In this document: positions 1 to 6,776 of the stretch, in pieces
Numbering within the stretch: position 1 is the first letter of the stretch
How the letters are laid out: the number at the start of each line of letters is the position of its first letter
From: an uncultured Pseudomonadota bacterium
GTDB taxonomy: Bacteria > Pseudomonadota > Gammaproteobacteria > Burkholderiales > Thiobacillaceae
Length of the DNA: 6,952 nt
Assembly: GCA_903883985.1 (NCBI GenBank)
Contig: CAISDD010000413.1
Location: 1 to 6,952 of the forward strand
Reading direction: 5' to 3'
The notes under the pieces: model-generated
What the model saw: only the letters and a program-made list of their open reading frames with translations
What the model was told of the DNA's origin: nothing
Database searches by the model: none
Program-made: the position numbers and the translations under genes

Positions 1-8
1 CCACCGGG

Positions 9-85
9 CCCCTCACCCTGCCCTCTCCCGAAGGGAGAGGGTTCCACCCCCTTCCCCCTCCGGGGGAAGGGCCGGGGATGAGGGC
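9..85. repeat. REP/MITE-like GC-rich double-hairpin repeat
   Basis: Two perfect hairpins stand side by side. In the first, CCCTCTCCC (21-29) pairs with GGGAGAGGG (33-41) around a GAA loop. In the second, CCCTTCCCCC (49-58) pairs with GGGGGAAGGG (62-71) around a TCC loop. The flanks (about 9-18, CCCCTCACCC, and 74-84, GGGGATGAGGG) are imperfectly complementary, so the whole could fold into a three-way junction. Repeats with the CCCTCACCC...CCCTCTCCC...GGGAGAGGG look are common between genes in proteobacterial genomes. Neither stem is followed by a T-run, so this is not a standard intrinsic terminator, though it could stabilise the 3' end of a transcript arriving from the left. Whether it is present in many copies cannot be seen from one window. 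Confidence 0.7.
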
Positions 86-139
86 CTGCGCCGGCAGCTT
101 AATGAAGGCAAGTTACGCGACATTACTTAGCACCATGAA

Positions 140-188
140 CCGAGAAATTCGGGTATCTCCGTCGCCAATGCTGGCATCATTGCCGGCG
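140..188 (+). promoter_or_regulatory. Structured leader upstream of the CsgG-like gene
   Basis: A small stem CCGA (140-143)/TCGG (149-152) is followed by a longer irregular hairpin. In that hairpin, 160-170 (CGTCGCCAATG) pairs with 178-188 (CATTGCCGGCG) around the 7-nt loop CTGGCAT, with one C-C mismatch and one G-U pair. It ends 54 nt before the ATG at 243, so it would lie in the 5' leader if transcription starts upstream of about 140. It matches no riboswitch class I recognise; the c-di-GMP class I core motifs are absent. I see no convincing -35/-10 pair between 86 and 242, so where this transcript starts is unresolved. The hairpin could be chance in GC-rich DNA. Confidence 0.3.
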
Positions 189-242
189 TCGAGAAATCTC
201 TGATCCATACCCCCCCTTTTGTTGAATGAGGTCGCCACCACC

Positions 243-2219
243 ATGAAAACCACCACGAAGCAGCGTCTAGGCGCGATCACCCTGGCTATCCTGTTGAGCG
301 CCTGCGCCACACAGCCGGGAAAGGAAGTCGATAAAGGCATCGGCCAGCAGATCGCGGCGGCGGAGCAGGCTGGGAGTCTTGAATCCTTGTTCGAGAAATT
401 TGCCTCTGAGGCGGGGAAGAAGGGCATGTTCGGCGAGAACAAGGAAGCCCAGACGGCGATGAAGGAGGTCGGGATACGCCTGGCTGCGCTGAAACAGGAA
501 GAGGCCCAGACCCTCATGAAAGAGGGCCGCCTGCCCGCAGGTCAAGTGCCCCTGGCCTTGCTTACCCAGGCCGAGTCCACGGCCGGGCGCATGCAGCGCT
601 GGGATGCGCAGCGGCAGAGTGCGTTCGCGGCAGAACTGGTGGGCGAACGCGCGCAAACCCAGGCGGCGCTGGATCGCCTGACGAGCGCCTACCGTGCCCT
701 GGACGAAGGCGCCCTGGCGGCGCGTTACCGCACGCAGAGCGAAATCGCGGCACTGACCGGAGAGCAATCCCCCGAGGGCCAGGTCATCTTGCGCAACCGC
801 GCGCACCTGTTGCAGGAAGCGTATGAAGCGGGGATCCATGCGCTAGAGGCGAAACGCCTGGAAGAGGCGGAAGCGCATTTCGCGGCGATCCGGGAAATCG
901 CGCCAGACTACCCGAACCTGGATCGGCAGCTTACCCAGACCCGGGTGAGCCAGTTCGAGTTCCTCGCCGGCAATCGGCGTGACGACCTCGGCGCCGACCA
1001 GGCCCTGGCCCTGTATGCGGCGCTGCGCCAGCGGGCCGACTTCGCGGACCTGAAGCAGCAACTGGCCCCAGCGGCGGACAGCCTCTATCTCTTCATGGCC
1101 GCCAAGGGCGGGGCCGCATCGAGCGAGGACAAGTTGCCCGAAGCCTATGCCTGGCTGCAGCGGGCGCGCGCGCTGCGCAACTTGCAAGGCAGTCCGCGAG
1201 GGCTGAGCGCGGAAGAAAAGCACTACGCCGAGCAGATCTACACGCTGGCCGATGCCGCCGGCAAGAGCAACCAACCCGGGCTGGCGCTGGGCTACCTGTT
1301 CGTGGTGCAGGATGTCTATCCGGATTACCCGGAATTGCGGCGCAGCCTGCGCGAGATGCAGGACCGCACCCTGGATCGCGCCACCAAGAAGATCACCGCA
1401 GCCAACTTCTTGGGCAGCGGCGATTCTGCCCGTCTGGGCGGCTCGGTCGCCTCCAGGCTGACACAAATCCTGTTCAGCACCCTGCCCAACGATGTGCGCA
1501 TCGTCGAACGCGAGCAGCTCGATGCGGTCATGAAAGAGCTAGAAATCGTCGCCATGCAAGGCAGCAGCAACGTCAAGATTTCGTCCGCCGACTATCTGGT
1601 GCAAGGTTCCATCCTCGAAGCCACGGTGGAGAACAGCGAGAAGAAGGGCCGCAAGACAGTGCGCGTGGTCACCCGCAAGAACCAGATCGCCAATCCCGAA
1701 TATCTGGCGTGGGCCAAGGGCGCGCGCAACACCCCGGCGCCGGCGGAATTCCATGAGGAGCCGGTCTACGAGGACATCCCCATCAACATCTCCATGCAGC
1801 GCAAGGTCGGCGTGCTCAGTGTGTCCTATCGCATCGTCGATGCCAGTAACGCGCGCATGGTTTTTGCCGACAACCTTACGCGCAAACGCACCGAGTCCGG
1901 GGAGAGTTCAGAAGGCGTGCAACTGGGCGAATTCACCGCACCCATGAAGATCGCCGAACTGCCTTCCGACAGCGAAATCCTGGAGGGACTGGTCGGCGAG
2001 GTGGCCGAACAGATCGGCAAGCAGATGATCGAATTCCTGCGCGACCCGGAGGTGAAGTATGAAGCCGCCGCCGAACGCCACAAGAGCGAGGACAACCCGG
2101 CCGCGGCTGCGGAAATGCTGGCCAATGCCTGGGCCCTGACGCAGAAGAAGGGCAAACCGGCGGAGGCTCTGGGCAAACAACTGCGCGACCTGGCCTTGCA
2201 CGCCCACCCTGCGGCCTAG
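243..2219 (+). CDS. CsgG/HfaB-family outer-membrane lipoprotein with TPR-like N-terminal half
   Basis: This is a 658-residue lipoprotein. The signal peptide ends in the lipobox LSAC, giving lipidated Cys21; Ala at +2 predicts outer-membrane sorting. Residues 22-375 are mainly helical and rich in Ala, Glu and Gln. Two TPR-like segments end in PDYP turns (about 209-232 and 348-371). Residues about 380-600 match the CsgG family: IVEREQLDAVMKELE (420-434), ADYLVQGS (449-456), VSYRIVDA (527-534) and a C-terminal helix. Family members are periplasm-facing outer-membrane lipoproteins, and CsgG itself is the curli secretion pore. Here the 457-525 insert is charged and proline-rich rather than amphipathic, so pore formation is doubtful, and no curli subunit genes are in the window. 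I chose ATG 243 because it starts the signal peptide directly and has GAGG at 228-231; the in-frame TTG at 219 follows a C/T run with no binding site. The stop lies 3 nt before the next gene, so the two are probably coupled. The domain family is fairly certain; the function is unknown. Confidence 0.85.
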   Translation: MKTTTKQRLGAITLAILLSACATQPGKEVDKGIGQQIAAAEQAGSLESLFEKFASEAGKKGMFGENKEAQTAMKEVGIRLAALKQEEAQTLMKEGRLPAGQVPLALLTQAESTAGRMQRWDAQRQSAFAAELVGERAQTQAALDRLTSAYRALDEGALAARYRTQSEIAALTGEQSPEGQVILRNRAHLLQEAYEAGIHALEAKRLEEAEAHFAAIREIAPDYPNLDRQLTQTRVSQFEFLAGNRRDDLGADQALALYAALRQRADFADLKQQLAPAADSLYLFMAAKGGAASSEDKLPEAYAWLQRARALRNLQGSPRGLSAEEKHYAEQIYTLADAAGKSNQPGLALGYLFVVQDVYPDYPELRRSLREMQDRTLDRATKKITAANFLGSGDSARLGGSVASRLTQILFSTLPNDVRIVEREQLDAVMKELEIVAMQGSSNVKISSADYLVQGSILEATVENSEKKGRKTVRVVTRKNQIANPEYLAWAKGARNTPAPAEFHEEPVYEDIPINISMQRKVGVLSVSYRIVDASNARMVFADNLTRKRTESGESSEGVQLGEFTAPMKIAELPSDSEILEGLVGEVAEQIGKQMIEFLRDPEVKYEAAAERHKSEDNPAAAAEMLANAWALTQKKGKPAEALGKQLRDLALHAHPAA

Positions 2220-2222
2220 ACC

Positions 2223-5099
2223 ATGCGGCTGCACCGCGTTTTCCTGCCCTGTGTACTGCTCCTGGCTACGCCCTGGGCGGGTGCCGCAGACGAGCCCGGC
2301 CTGCTCAATCGCGCCCAGCACTCGCTGGATCACCTGTTCGATTCCGCCGTCCAGGCCGTGAAACCCGCGATCGGTGACGCGCCGCAGCACATCACCGTGC
2401 TGCCGGCCGTGGGCGAGGGCACGCCGGAACAGCGCGAGGATATCCGCACGGCGATCCACAACAGCCTGAGTTCCAGGAATTTCGAGCTGAAGCGGCCGCA
2501 GGAAACCGACCTCGCCTTGATTACCGCCGGCATCAACCCGGACGCGCTGGCGCTGCAGAACCCCGACCGCCTGATGCTACTGCTAGGCCTCGAAGGCCTG
2601 GTCTACGTCGATGTCCTGTCGGTATCCAAGATCTATGCCGGCGCCTATGCGCAACAGAAGGTCAGCGTGCGGCTGCGCCTGTATTCTGCGGCGAAGAAGG
2701 CCTTCATCTGGGAGAAGGAGGAGACCCAGATCGCCCGCGAGGGGGGCCTGTCGCTCAGCCTCCTGGGCATCCTTACCACCGTGATCACCTCCACCAAGGT
2801 GCTCACAGAGGGCGTGCGCCAGACCCTGGTGGACAAGTTGGCACGCAATTTCGCCATCGACATCCCGCAACCCGAGACCGGCCCCACCAAGGCCGCGCCG
2901 CCATCCATCCAGGTCGCCTTCAGCAACTGGGGCGATGGCCCCTTCCGCGCCGGCGACGAGGTCGTCGTCTACATGAAGGGCGAAACCGGACTAGGCGCGA
3001 ACTTCGACCTGGGCCATGACCGCACAGGCCTGCCGATGCGCGAGAAGGCCGCAGGCGAATATCTCGGCACCTATGTGGTGCGCGAGGACGACAACGCCAG
3101 CAACCAGATGGTCGTGATCCACGCCACCCGTCTGAGCCCGCGCGCCAGCTTGGACTGGAGGGTGCCGGGGCGGATCGGAATGGACAACAAGCCGCCTGGC
3201 TGCGTCGTCGACTTCAAGGCGCGCCCGGTACGCGAAGGCGTGCGCCTGGACTGGAAGAACCCGGACGGCGACGACACGACGGTCTTCACCCTGGAGCGCG
3301 CCGATCCGGACAGCGGCGTCTTCAGCAAACTGGCCGAGGTCGCCACCAACGAGTATGTCGACAAGAACGTCGCGGTTGGCCGCACCTGGCACTACCGCAT
3401 CACGCCCCATGACGCCGCCAAAAACAAAGGCCCCAGTTCCAGCCTGGCCGTCGTCCCGGTCACCCCCGGCCCCACCGTCATCAGCGGCGAGATCGCCGAG
3501 AACACGAGCTTCCACGCCCTGGGCAGCCCTTACCGCATTCAGGGGGCCGTTCAAGTCGCACGCAACGCCACCCTGACGCTGGAGCCAGGCAGCATGGTCG
3601 AGTTCAGCGAGGGGGCGAGCCTGGAGGTGCAAGGCGGCATCCAGGCCCTGGGCGAGCCCGACGACCCGATCGGTTTCAGCGGCCACTCCTGGCATCTGCG
3701 CATCAACGACAGCGGCAACCGCGTACAGCTTTTGCGCCAGACCCGTTTCGACGGTGGCAACCTGGAAATCCACGCCGCCACCGCCCATTTCGAGCATTGC
3801 ATCTGGCGCAACATGGAAACCGGATTGCTGGCCGATCAGGCCGCCGAACTGCGCATCGCGTCGGGCGTATTCGCCCAGAACCAGACTGCACTGCGCCTGG
3901 GAAAAAGCAAAGCCCATCTGGAAGGCGTCGAGTTTCGCGGAAATCAGACCGCGCTGGCGGCCGTCCCCGGCGCCAACCTAGGCGCGCGCAGCCTGCTCTT
4001 CGACGGCAACCTACTGCATGTCGACACCACCGCCCCCCTGGACCTGGGTGCGGCCCGCTTCAGCGACGCCAGCTACCCGGACTGGCTAACGCATCTGCAT
4101 GGCCCGGTTAAAATCGACTGGGACGCCCTGCCTGCGGACCAGAATCTCTTGCTCCTATGGAGCCGTGGCGCCTGGAACAAGGTCTATACCGCCCTGGCGC
4201 GCGACGATCATGCCGGCGCCCTGGCCGACCTGGGCGCGCTGGAATCCTCGCTCGACGCCAACGGTCGCGGCCTGAAAGCGGCCCTGGAAGTGCTGACCGG
4301 TAAGAAACCCGCGGACGAGGTCGCCGCCGCTACCCCCTTCTCCCGTGCTGCGCAAAACCCAAGCGCCTGGATCTGGGTCCAGGAAGTGAATCTGCCCTAT
4401 GAAGCCGCCCTGGCGGATGCGCCCGCCCGCCTGCTCGAAGAAGCAAAACAGCGCTACGCGCGTGCCCTGATCAGCCAGCGCTATCCGGCAACGCAGTCCG
4501 CTGCGGTCTCCCGCGCCCTCAAGCTCGACCTGGCACGCCACCAGCGCGCCCGCCTGCTCCTGCCCGGCGAACGCGACGGTGCCTACTGGCACTACCGGGT
4601 CGCGTGGCTGCTCGAGCGCCCTGGCCTGGAGAGCGACCTGAAGCTGGCCGGCGTGCTCGAACGCGACAAGAGCACGCTGGTGATCGGCCTGCTCAACCAG
4701 GGCGAACGCGGCGAAGCCACCCAGCGCTTGATCGACCTTCTGCAAAAACATAAGATCCGTCTCATCGACCTGGGTCAGGGTGGCTATACCGCCCGTGCCC
4801 AGGAAAAAGCGCGTGAAGCGGGCGTCAATCTGGTACTGGAAACCCGCTATGCCATGGATGTCAGCCGGACCAAGCTCTCCGCCGAGCTCAAGCGCTTCGA
4901 GGCGCACCTGACCCTGAATCTCTACGATGCCCACGACACCCTGGTGCTGCGGCGCTTCAGCGCCACCGGCAGCAGCGCCGATTTCCGCGAGAGCAGCGGC
5001 ATCGAGAAAGCCCTGGGCCAGGCATTCGGCCAGATCGAAGCGGACATCCTCACCAGTCTCTGGCGCCTGGACGAAGCCGCCAAGAAGTCCGCCCCATAA
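2223..5099 (+). CDS. Exported multidomain protein: GNA1162-like domain, Fn3-like domain, beta-helix and LPP20/FlgT-like C-terminus
   Basis: This is a 958-residue exported protein of unknown function. A Sec signal peptide (1-21) ends in AGA before Ala22; there is no lipobox, since Cys10 sits inside the hydrophobic core. Residues about 55-215 resemble GNA1162/DUF799 and related CsgG-like alpha/beta domains: ITVLPAVGEG, NPDRLMLLLGLEGLVYVDVL, then VSVRLRLYSAAKKAFIWEKE. Residues 225-317 look like a beta-sandwich (GEYLGTYVV at 278-286). Residues 324-412 are fibronectin type III-like (VRLDWKNPDG, FTLERAD, WHYRITPHDAAKNKG). Residues about 415-625 begin like a right-handed beta-helix (PYRIQGAVQVARNATLTLEP). 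Residues 640-815 are helical. Residues 816-950 form another alpha/beta unit of the LPP20/FlgT type (VIGLLNQ, AREAGVNLVLETRY, LTLNLYDAHDTLVLR). The start ATG follows the upstream stop by 3 nt with no clear ribosome binding site, suggesting coupling to the CsgG-like gene; the TAA overlaps the nudJ start. A periplasmic or surface scaffold or binding role is inference. Confidence 0.8.
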   Translation: MRLHRVFLPCVLLLATPWAGAADEPGLLNRAQHSLDHLFDSAVQAVKPAIGDAPQHITVLPAVGEGTPEQREDIRTAIHNSLSSRNFELKRPQETDLALITAGINPDALALQNPDRLMLLLGLEGLVYVDVLSVSKIYAGAYAQQKVSVRLRLYSAAKKAFIWEKEETQIAREGGLSLSLLGILTTVITSTKVLTEGVRQTLVDKLARNFAIDIPQPETGPTKAAPPSIQVAFSNWGDGPFRAGDEVVVYMKGETGLGANFDLGHDRTGLPMREKAAGEYLGTYVVREDDNASNQMVVIHATRLSPRASLDWRVPGRIGMDNKPPGCVVDFKARPVREGVRLDWKNPDGDDTTVFTLERADPDSGVFSKLAEVATNEYVDKNVAVGRTWHYRITPHDAAKNKGPSSSLAVVPVTPGPTVISGEIAENTSFHALGSPYRIQGAVQVARNATLTLEPGSMVEFSEGASLEVQGGIQALGEPDDPIGFSGHSWHLRINDSGNRVQLLRQTRFDGGNLEIHAATAHFEHCIWRNMETGLLADQAAELRIASGVFAQNQTALRLGKSKAHLEGVEFRGNQTALAAVPGANLGARSLLFDGNLLHVDTTAPLDLGAARFSDASYPDWLTHLHGPVKIDWDALPADQNLLLLWSRGAWNKVYTALARDDHAGALADLGALESSLDANGRGLKAALEVLTGKKPADEVAAATPFSRAAQNPSAWIWVQEVNLPYEAALADAPARLLEEAKQRYARALISQRYPATQSAAVSRALKLDLARHQRARLLLPGERDGAYWHYRVAWLLERPGLESDLKLAGVLERDKSTLVIGLLNQGERGEATQRLIDLLQKHKIRLIDLGQGGYTARAQEKAREAGVNLVLETRYAMDVSRTKLSAELKRFEAHLTLNLYDAHDTLVLRRFSATGSSADFRESSGIEKALGQAFGQIEADILTSLWRLDEAAKKSAP

Positions 5100-5584
5100 T
5101 GGGTGCGAACGTCTGGAAACCCCATGTCGTCGTCGCCGCCATCATCGAGCGGGGCGGCCGCTTCCTGCTGGTGGAAGAACACACCGAGTTCGGCCTGCGC
5201 CTCAACCAACCCGCGGGCCACCTGGAGGAGGGTGAGTCGCTGCTGGACGCTGTGCGCCGCGAGGTGTTCGAAGAAACCGCCCACCACTTCGAGCCGGAAG
5301 CGCTGTTAGGCGTCTACCGCTGGCGCCACCCGCAAAAACCCGAACGCACCTATCTGCGTTTCGCCTTCACCGGCCGGGTGACCGGGTTCGATGCCAGTGC
5401 TGCGCTCGACCATGGCATCGTCCGCGCGCTCTGGCTATCGGCAGAGGAAATCGTGGCGCTGCGCGCCCGCCACCGCAGCCCGCTGATCCTGGACTGCATC
5501 CGTGACTACCAGTTGGGGCGCCGCTATTCACTGGACTTGATAAGCGACTATCCCGACTCACCTGGAGAGAGGGAAGCGTCTTGA
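5099..5584 (+). CDS. nudJ: Nudix hydrolase NudJ (phosphatase NudJ family)
   Basis: This 161-residue cytoplasmic protein resembles E. coli NudJ (YmfB, 153 residues) along its length: KPHVVVAAI near the start, NQPAGHLE before the Nudix box, and a C-terminus RSPLILDCIRDYQLGRRY. NudJ enzymes hydrolyse nucleoside tri- and diphosphates and the thiamine precursor HMP-PP. The Nudix box runs from Gly40 to His62, with Glu46, Arg54-Glu55 and Glu58-Glu59 for metal and catalysis. The usual Gly after EExx is Ala61, a change I recall as common in beta/gamma NudJ relatives and probably harmless. The start ATG overlaps the previous stop (TAATG) with only a weak AAGAAG upstream, so translation probably depends on coupling. 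The gene precedes mnmA, as in the E. coli arrangement, which supports the name. Confidence 0.92.
   Translation: MGANVWKPHVVVAAIIERGGRFLLVEEHTEFGLRLNQPAGHLEEGESLLDAVRREVFEETAHHFEPEALLGVYRWRHPQKPERTYLRFAFTGRVTGFDASAALDHGIVRALWLSAEEIVALRARHRSPLILDCIRDYQLGRRYSLDLISDYPDSPGEREAS
5564..5574 (+). promoter_or_regulatory. Ribosome binding site fixing the mnmA TTG start
   Basis: A purine run GGAGAGAGGGA lies inside the end of nudJ. Its GAGGGA portion ends 6 nt before the TTG at 5581, which is good spacing. No in-frame ATG or GTG lies between this site and the SGGVDS ATP-binding loop of MnmA, so the TTG is the best start. Confidence 0.7.
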
Positions 5585-6666
5585 GCCGCATCGTCGTCGG
5601 CCTCTCCGGCGGGGTCGATTCCGCCGTCGCGGCCCTGCTCCTGAAGCAACAGGGGCACGAAGTGCGCGGTGTGTTCATGAAAAATTGGGAAGCCGACGAC
5701 CTCGAAGAAGACTGCCCCATCGCTCAGGACTACCGCGACGTGTTGGAGATTGCGGAAACGCTAGGCATCGAAGTCGAGCTGGTCAACTTCAGCCGCGAAT
5801 ACCAGGAACGGGTGTTCGCCTATTTCCTCGCGGAATACCGGCGCGGGCGCACACCCAACCCGGACGTGCTATGCAACGCCGAGATCAAGTTCAAGGCCTT
5901 CCTTGACCACGCGATTTCCCTGGGCGCCGAACACATCGCCACCGGCCACTACGCCCGTCTGGAGGGCGAAGCGCCGCTGCGCCGCCTGGAAAAGGCCGCG
6001 GACGCCAACAAGGACCAGAGTTACTTCCTCTACCGCTTATCCCAAGCGCAGATCGCCCCCGCCCTGTTCCCCCTGGGTGGGCTCACCAAGCCGCGAGTGC
6101 GCGAGATCGCCCGCCAGGCACGACTGCCCGTCGCAGAAAAGAAGGACAGCACCGGCATCTGCTTCATCGGCGAGCGTCCCTTCCGCGCCTTCCTGCAACG
6201 CTACCTGCCAACCCAGCCGGGTGACATGGTGACCCCGGAGGGGCGGATCATGGGCAGGCACCAGGGCCTCATGTACCACACCATCGGTCAGCGCCGTGGC
6301 CTGGGGATAGGCGGGGTGAAGGGTGCGGCGGGAGACAAGCTCGATGGAGAGCCCTGGTTCGCCGCCGGCAAGAACCTGGAAACCAATGAACTGATCGTGG
6401 TGCGCGGCCACGACCACCCCCTGCTGCTCTCCACCACCTTGCACGCCGAAGACCTCTCCTGGATAGGCCCGCCGCCCTTCGTGGGGAAGCATTACGGCGC
6501 CAAGACCCGCTACCGCCAGGAAGACGCCGCCTGCGTGGTGGCAGCGATGAGCGCCGACACCCTGGTACTGCGCTTTTTGCAGCCGCAATGGGCTGTTACA
6601 CCTGGACAATCCGTGGTGTTGTACGAAGCGCACACCTGTCTGGGCGGCGGCATCATCCAGGCATAG
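5581..6666 (+). CDS. mnmA: tRNA-specific 2-thiouridylase MnmA
   Basis: MnmA (TrmU) is a cytoplasmic ATP-dependent enzyme that replaces the 2-oxygen of the wobble uridine U34 with sulfur in tRNA-Lys, -Glu and -Gln, using persulfide sulfur relayed from IscS. At 361 residues the protein is full length. The PP-loop ATP site is SGGVDSAVA (9-17). The catalytic motif NPDVLCNAEIKF carries Asp95 and Cys98, and STGICFIGER carries the second cysteine, Cys194; these match E. coli Asp99, Cys102 and Cys199. KDQSYFLY (144-151) and the tRNA-binding motif TIGQRRGLGIGG (234-245) are also present, and the C-terminal beta-barrel is intact. The start is TTG, overlapping the nudJ stop (TTGA), with a strong purine-rich binding site at 5564-5574. 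The gene is probably the last in a transcript with nudJ and the two envelope genes. No T-tailed terminator follows it. Confidence 0.97.
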   Translation: MSRIVVGLSGGVDSAVAALLLKQQGHEVRGVFMKNWEADDLEEDCPIAQDYRDVLEIAETLGIEVELVNFSREYQERVFAYFLAEYRRGRTPNPDVLCNAEIKFKAFLDHAISLGAEHIATGHYARLEGEAPLRRLEKAADANKDQSYFLYRLSQAQIAPALFPLGGLTKPRVREIARQARLPVAEKKDSTGICFIGERPFRAFLQRYLPTQPGDMVTPEGRIMGRHQGLMYHTIGQRRGLGIGGVKGAAGDKLDGEPWFAAGKNLETNELIVVRGHDHPLLLSTTLHAEDLSWIGPPPFVGKHYGAKTRYRQEDAACVVAAMSADTLVLRFLQPQWAVTPGQSVVLYEAHTCLGGGIIQA

Positions 6667-6687
6667 ACGCCTGAAAACGTCTCAGGC
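6665..6687 (+). terminator. Weak stem-loop after mnmA, possible 3'-end structure
   Basis: Immediately after the mnmA stop, GCCTGA (6669-6674) can pair with TCAGGC (6682-6687) around a 7-nt loop. AGACG (6665-6669) can alternatively pair with CGTCT (6678-6682). The two foldings exclude each other. No T-run follows, only GC-rich sequence, so this is not a canonical intrinsic terminator. It may only mark the mRNA 3' end, with termination Rho-dependent or further downstream. Confidence 0.25.
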
Positions 6688-6726
6688 CGCCGCCACGGCC
6701 ACGCCGACCGCCTCACCGCCAACATC

Positions 6727-6776
6727 CAGAAAAAATAAGGTCGACCGTAACCCCGCATCCGCGTACAATGCTCCTA
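6727..6776 (+). promoter_or_regulatory. Predicted sigma-70 promoter of the cold-shock gene
   Basis: The -10 box TACAAT (6764-6769) differs from consensus by one base. With an ideal 17-bp spacer the -35 box is TCGACC (6741-6746), four of six matching TTGACA. An A-rich stretch (AGAAAAAATAA, about 6728-6738) directly upstream resembles an UP element. The -35 box is part of the perfect palindrome GGTCGACC (6739-6746), which may be chance or an operator. Transcription would start near A6776. The promoter fits the gene layout because csp follows the end of the mnmA operon. Confidence 0.6.

Noticed and set aside
21..71. Intrinsic terminator at the left edge
   Set aside because: The stems are perfect, but neither is followed by a T-run on either strand. 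A repeat element is the better description.
172..184. Possible sigma-54 promoter (TGGCATCATTGCC)
   Set aside because: The GG and GC elements are only 7 nt apart instead of the required 10, and the sequence is explained by the hairpin arms.
100..242. Cyclic-di-GMP riboswitch before the CsgG-like gene
   Set aside because: The GAAA-containing small stem is suggestive, but the conserved class I core segments and tetraloop receptor are absent.
843..1466. Minus-strand open frame of 207 codons inside the CsgG-like gene
   Set aside because: It lies opposite codons of a real lipoprotein gene, has no recognisable family and is explained by high GC content.
243..2219. Naming the first gene csgG (curli secretion pore)
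   Set aside because: No csgA, B, E or F genes nearby, the protein is more than twice the size of CsgG, and the membrane-hairpin region looks hydrophilic. Only the domain family is supported.
2991..3917. Long minus-strand open frame (308 codons) opposite the second envelope gene
   Set aside because: It lies wholly inside a well-supported gene with clear domains on the other strand. Its composition is that of a GC-rich shadow frame, and it shows no recognisable motifs.
4155..4934. Minus-strand open frame of 259 codons
   Set aside because: Shadow of the 3' part of the second envelope gene. It has no domain, signal peptide or sensible genetic context.
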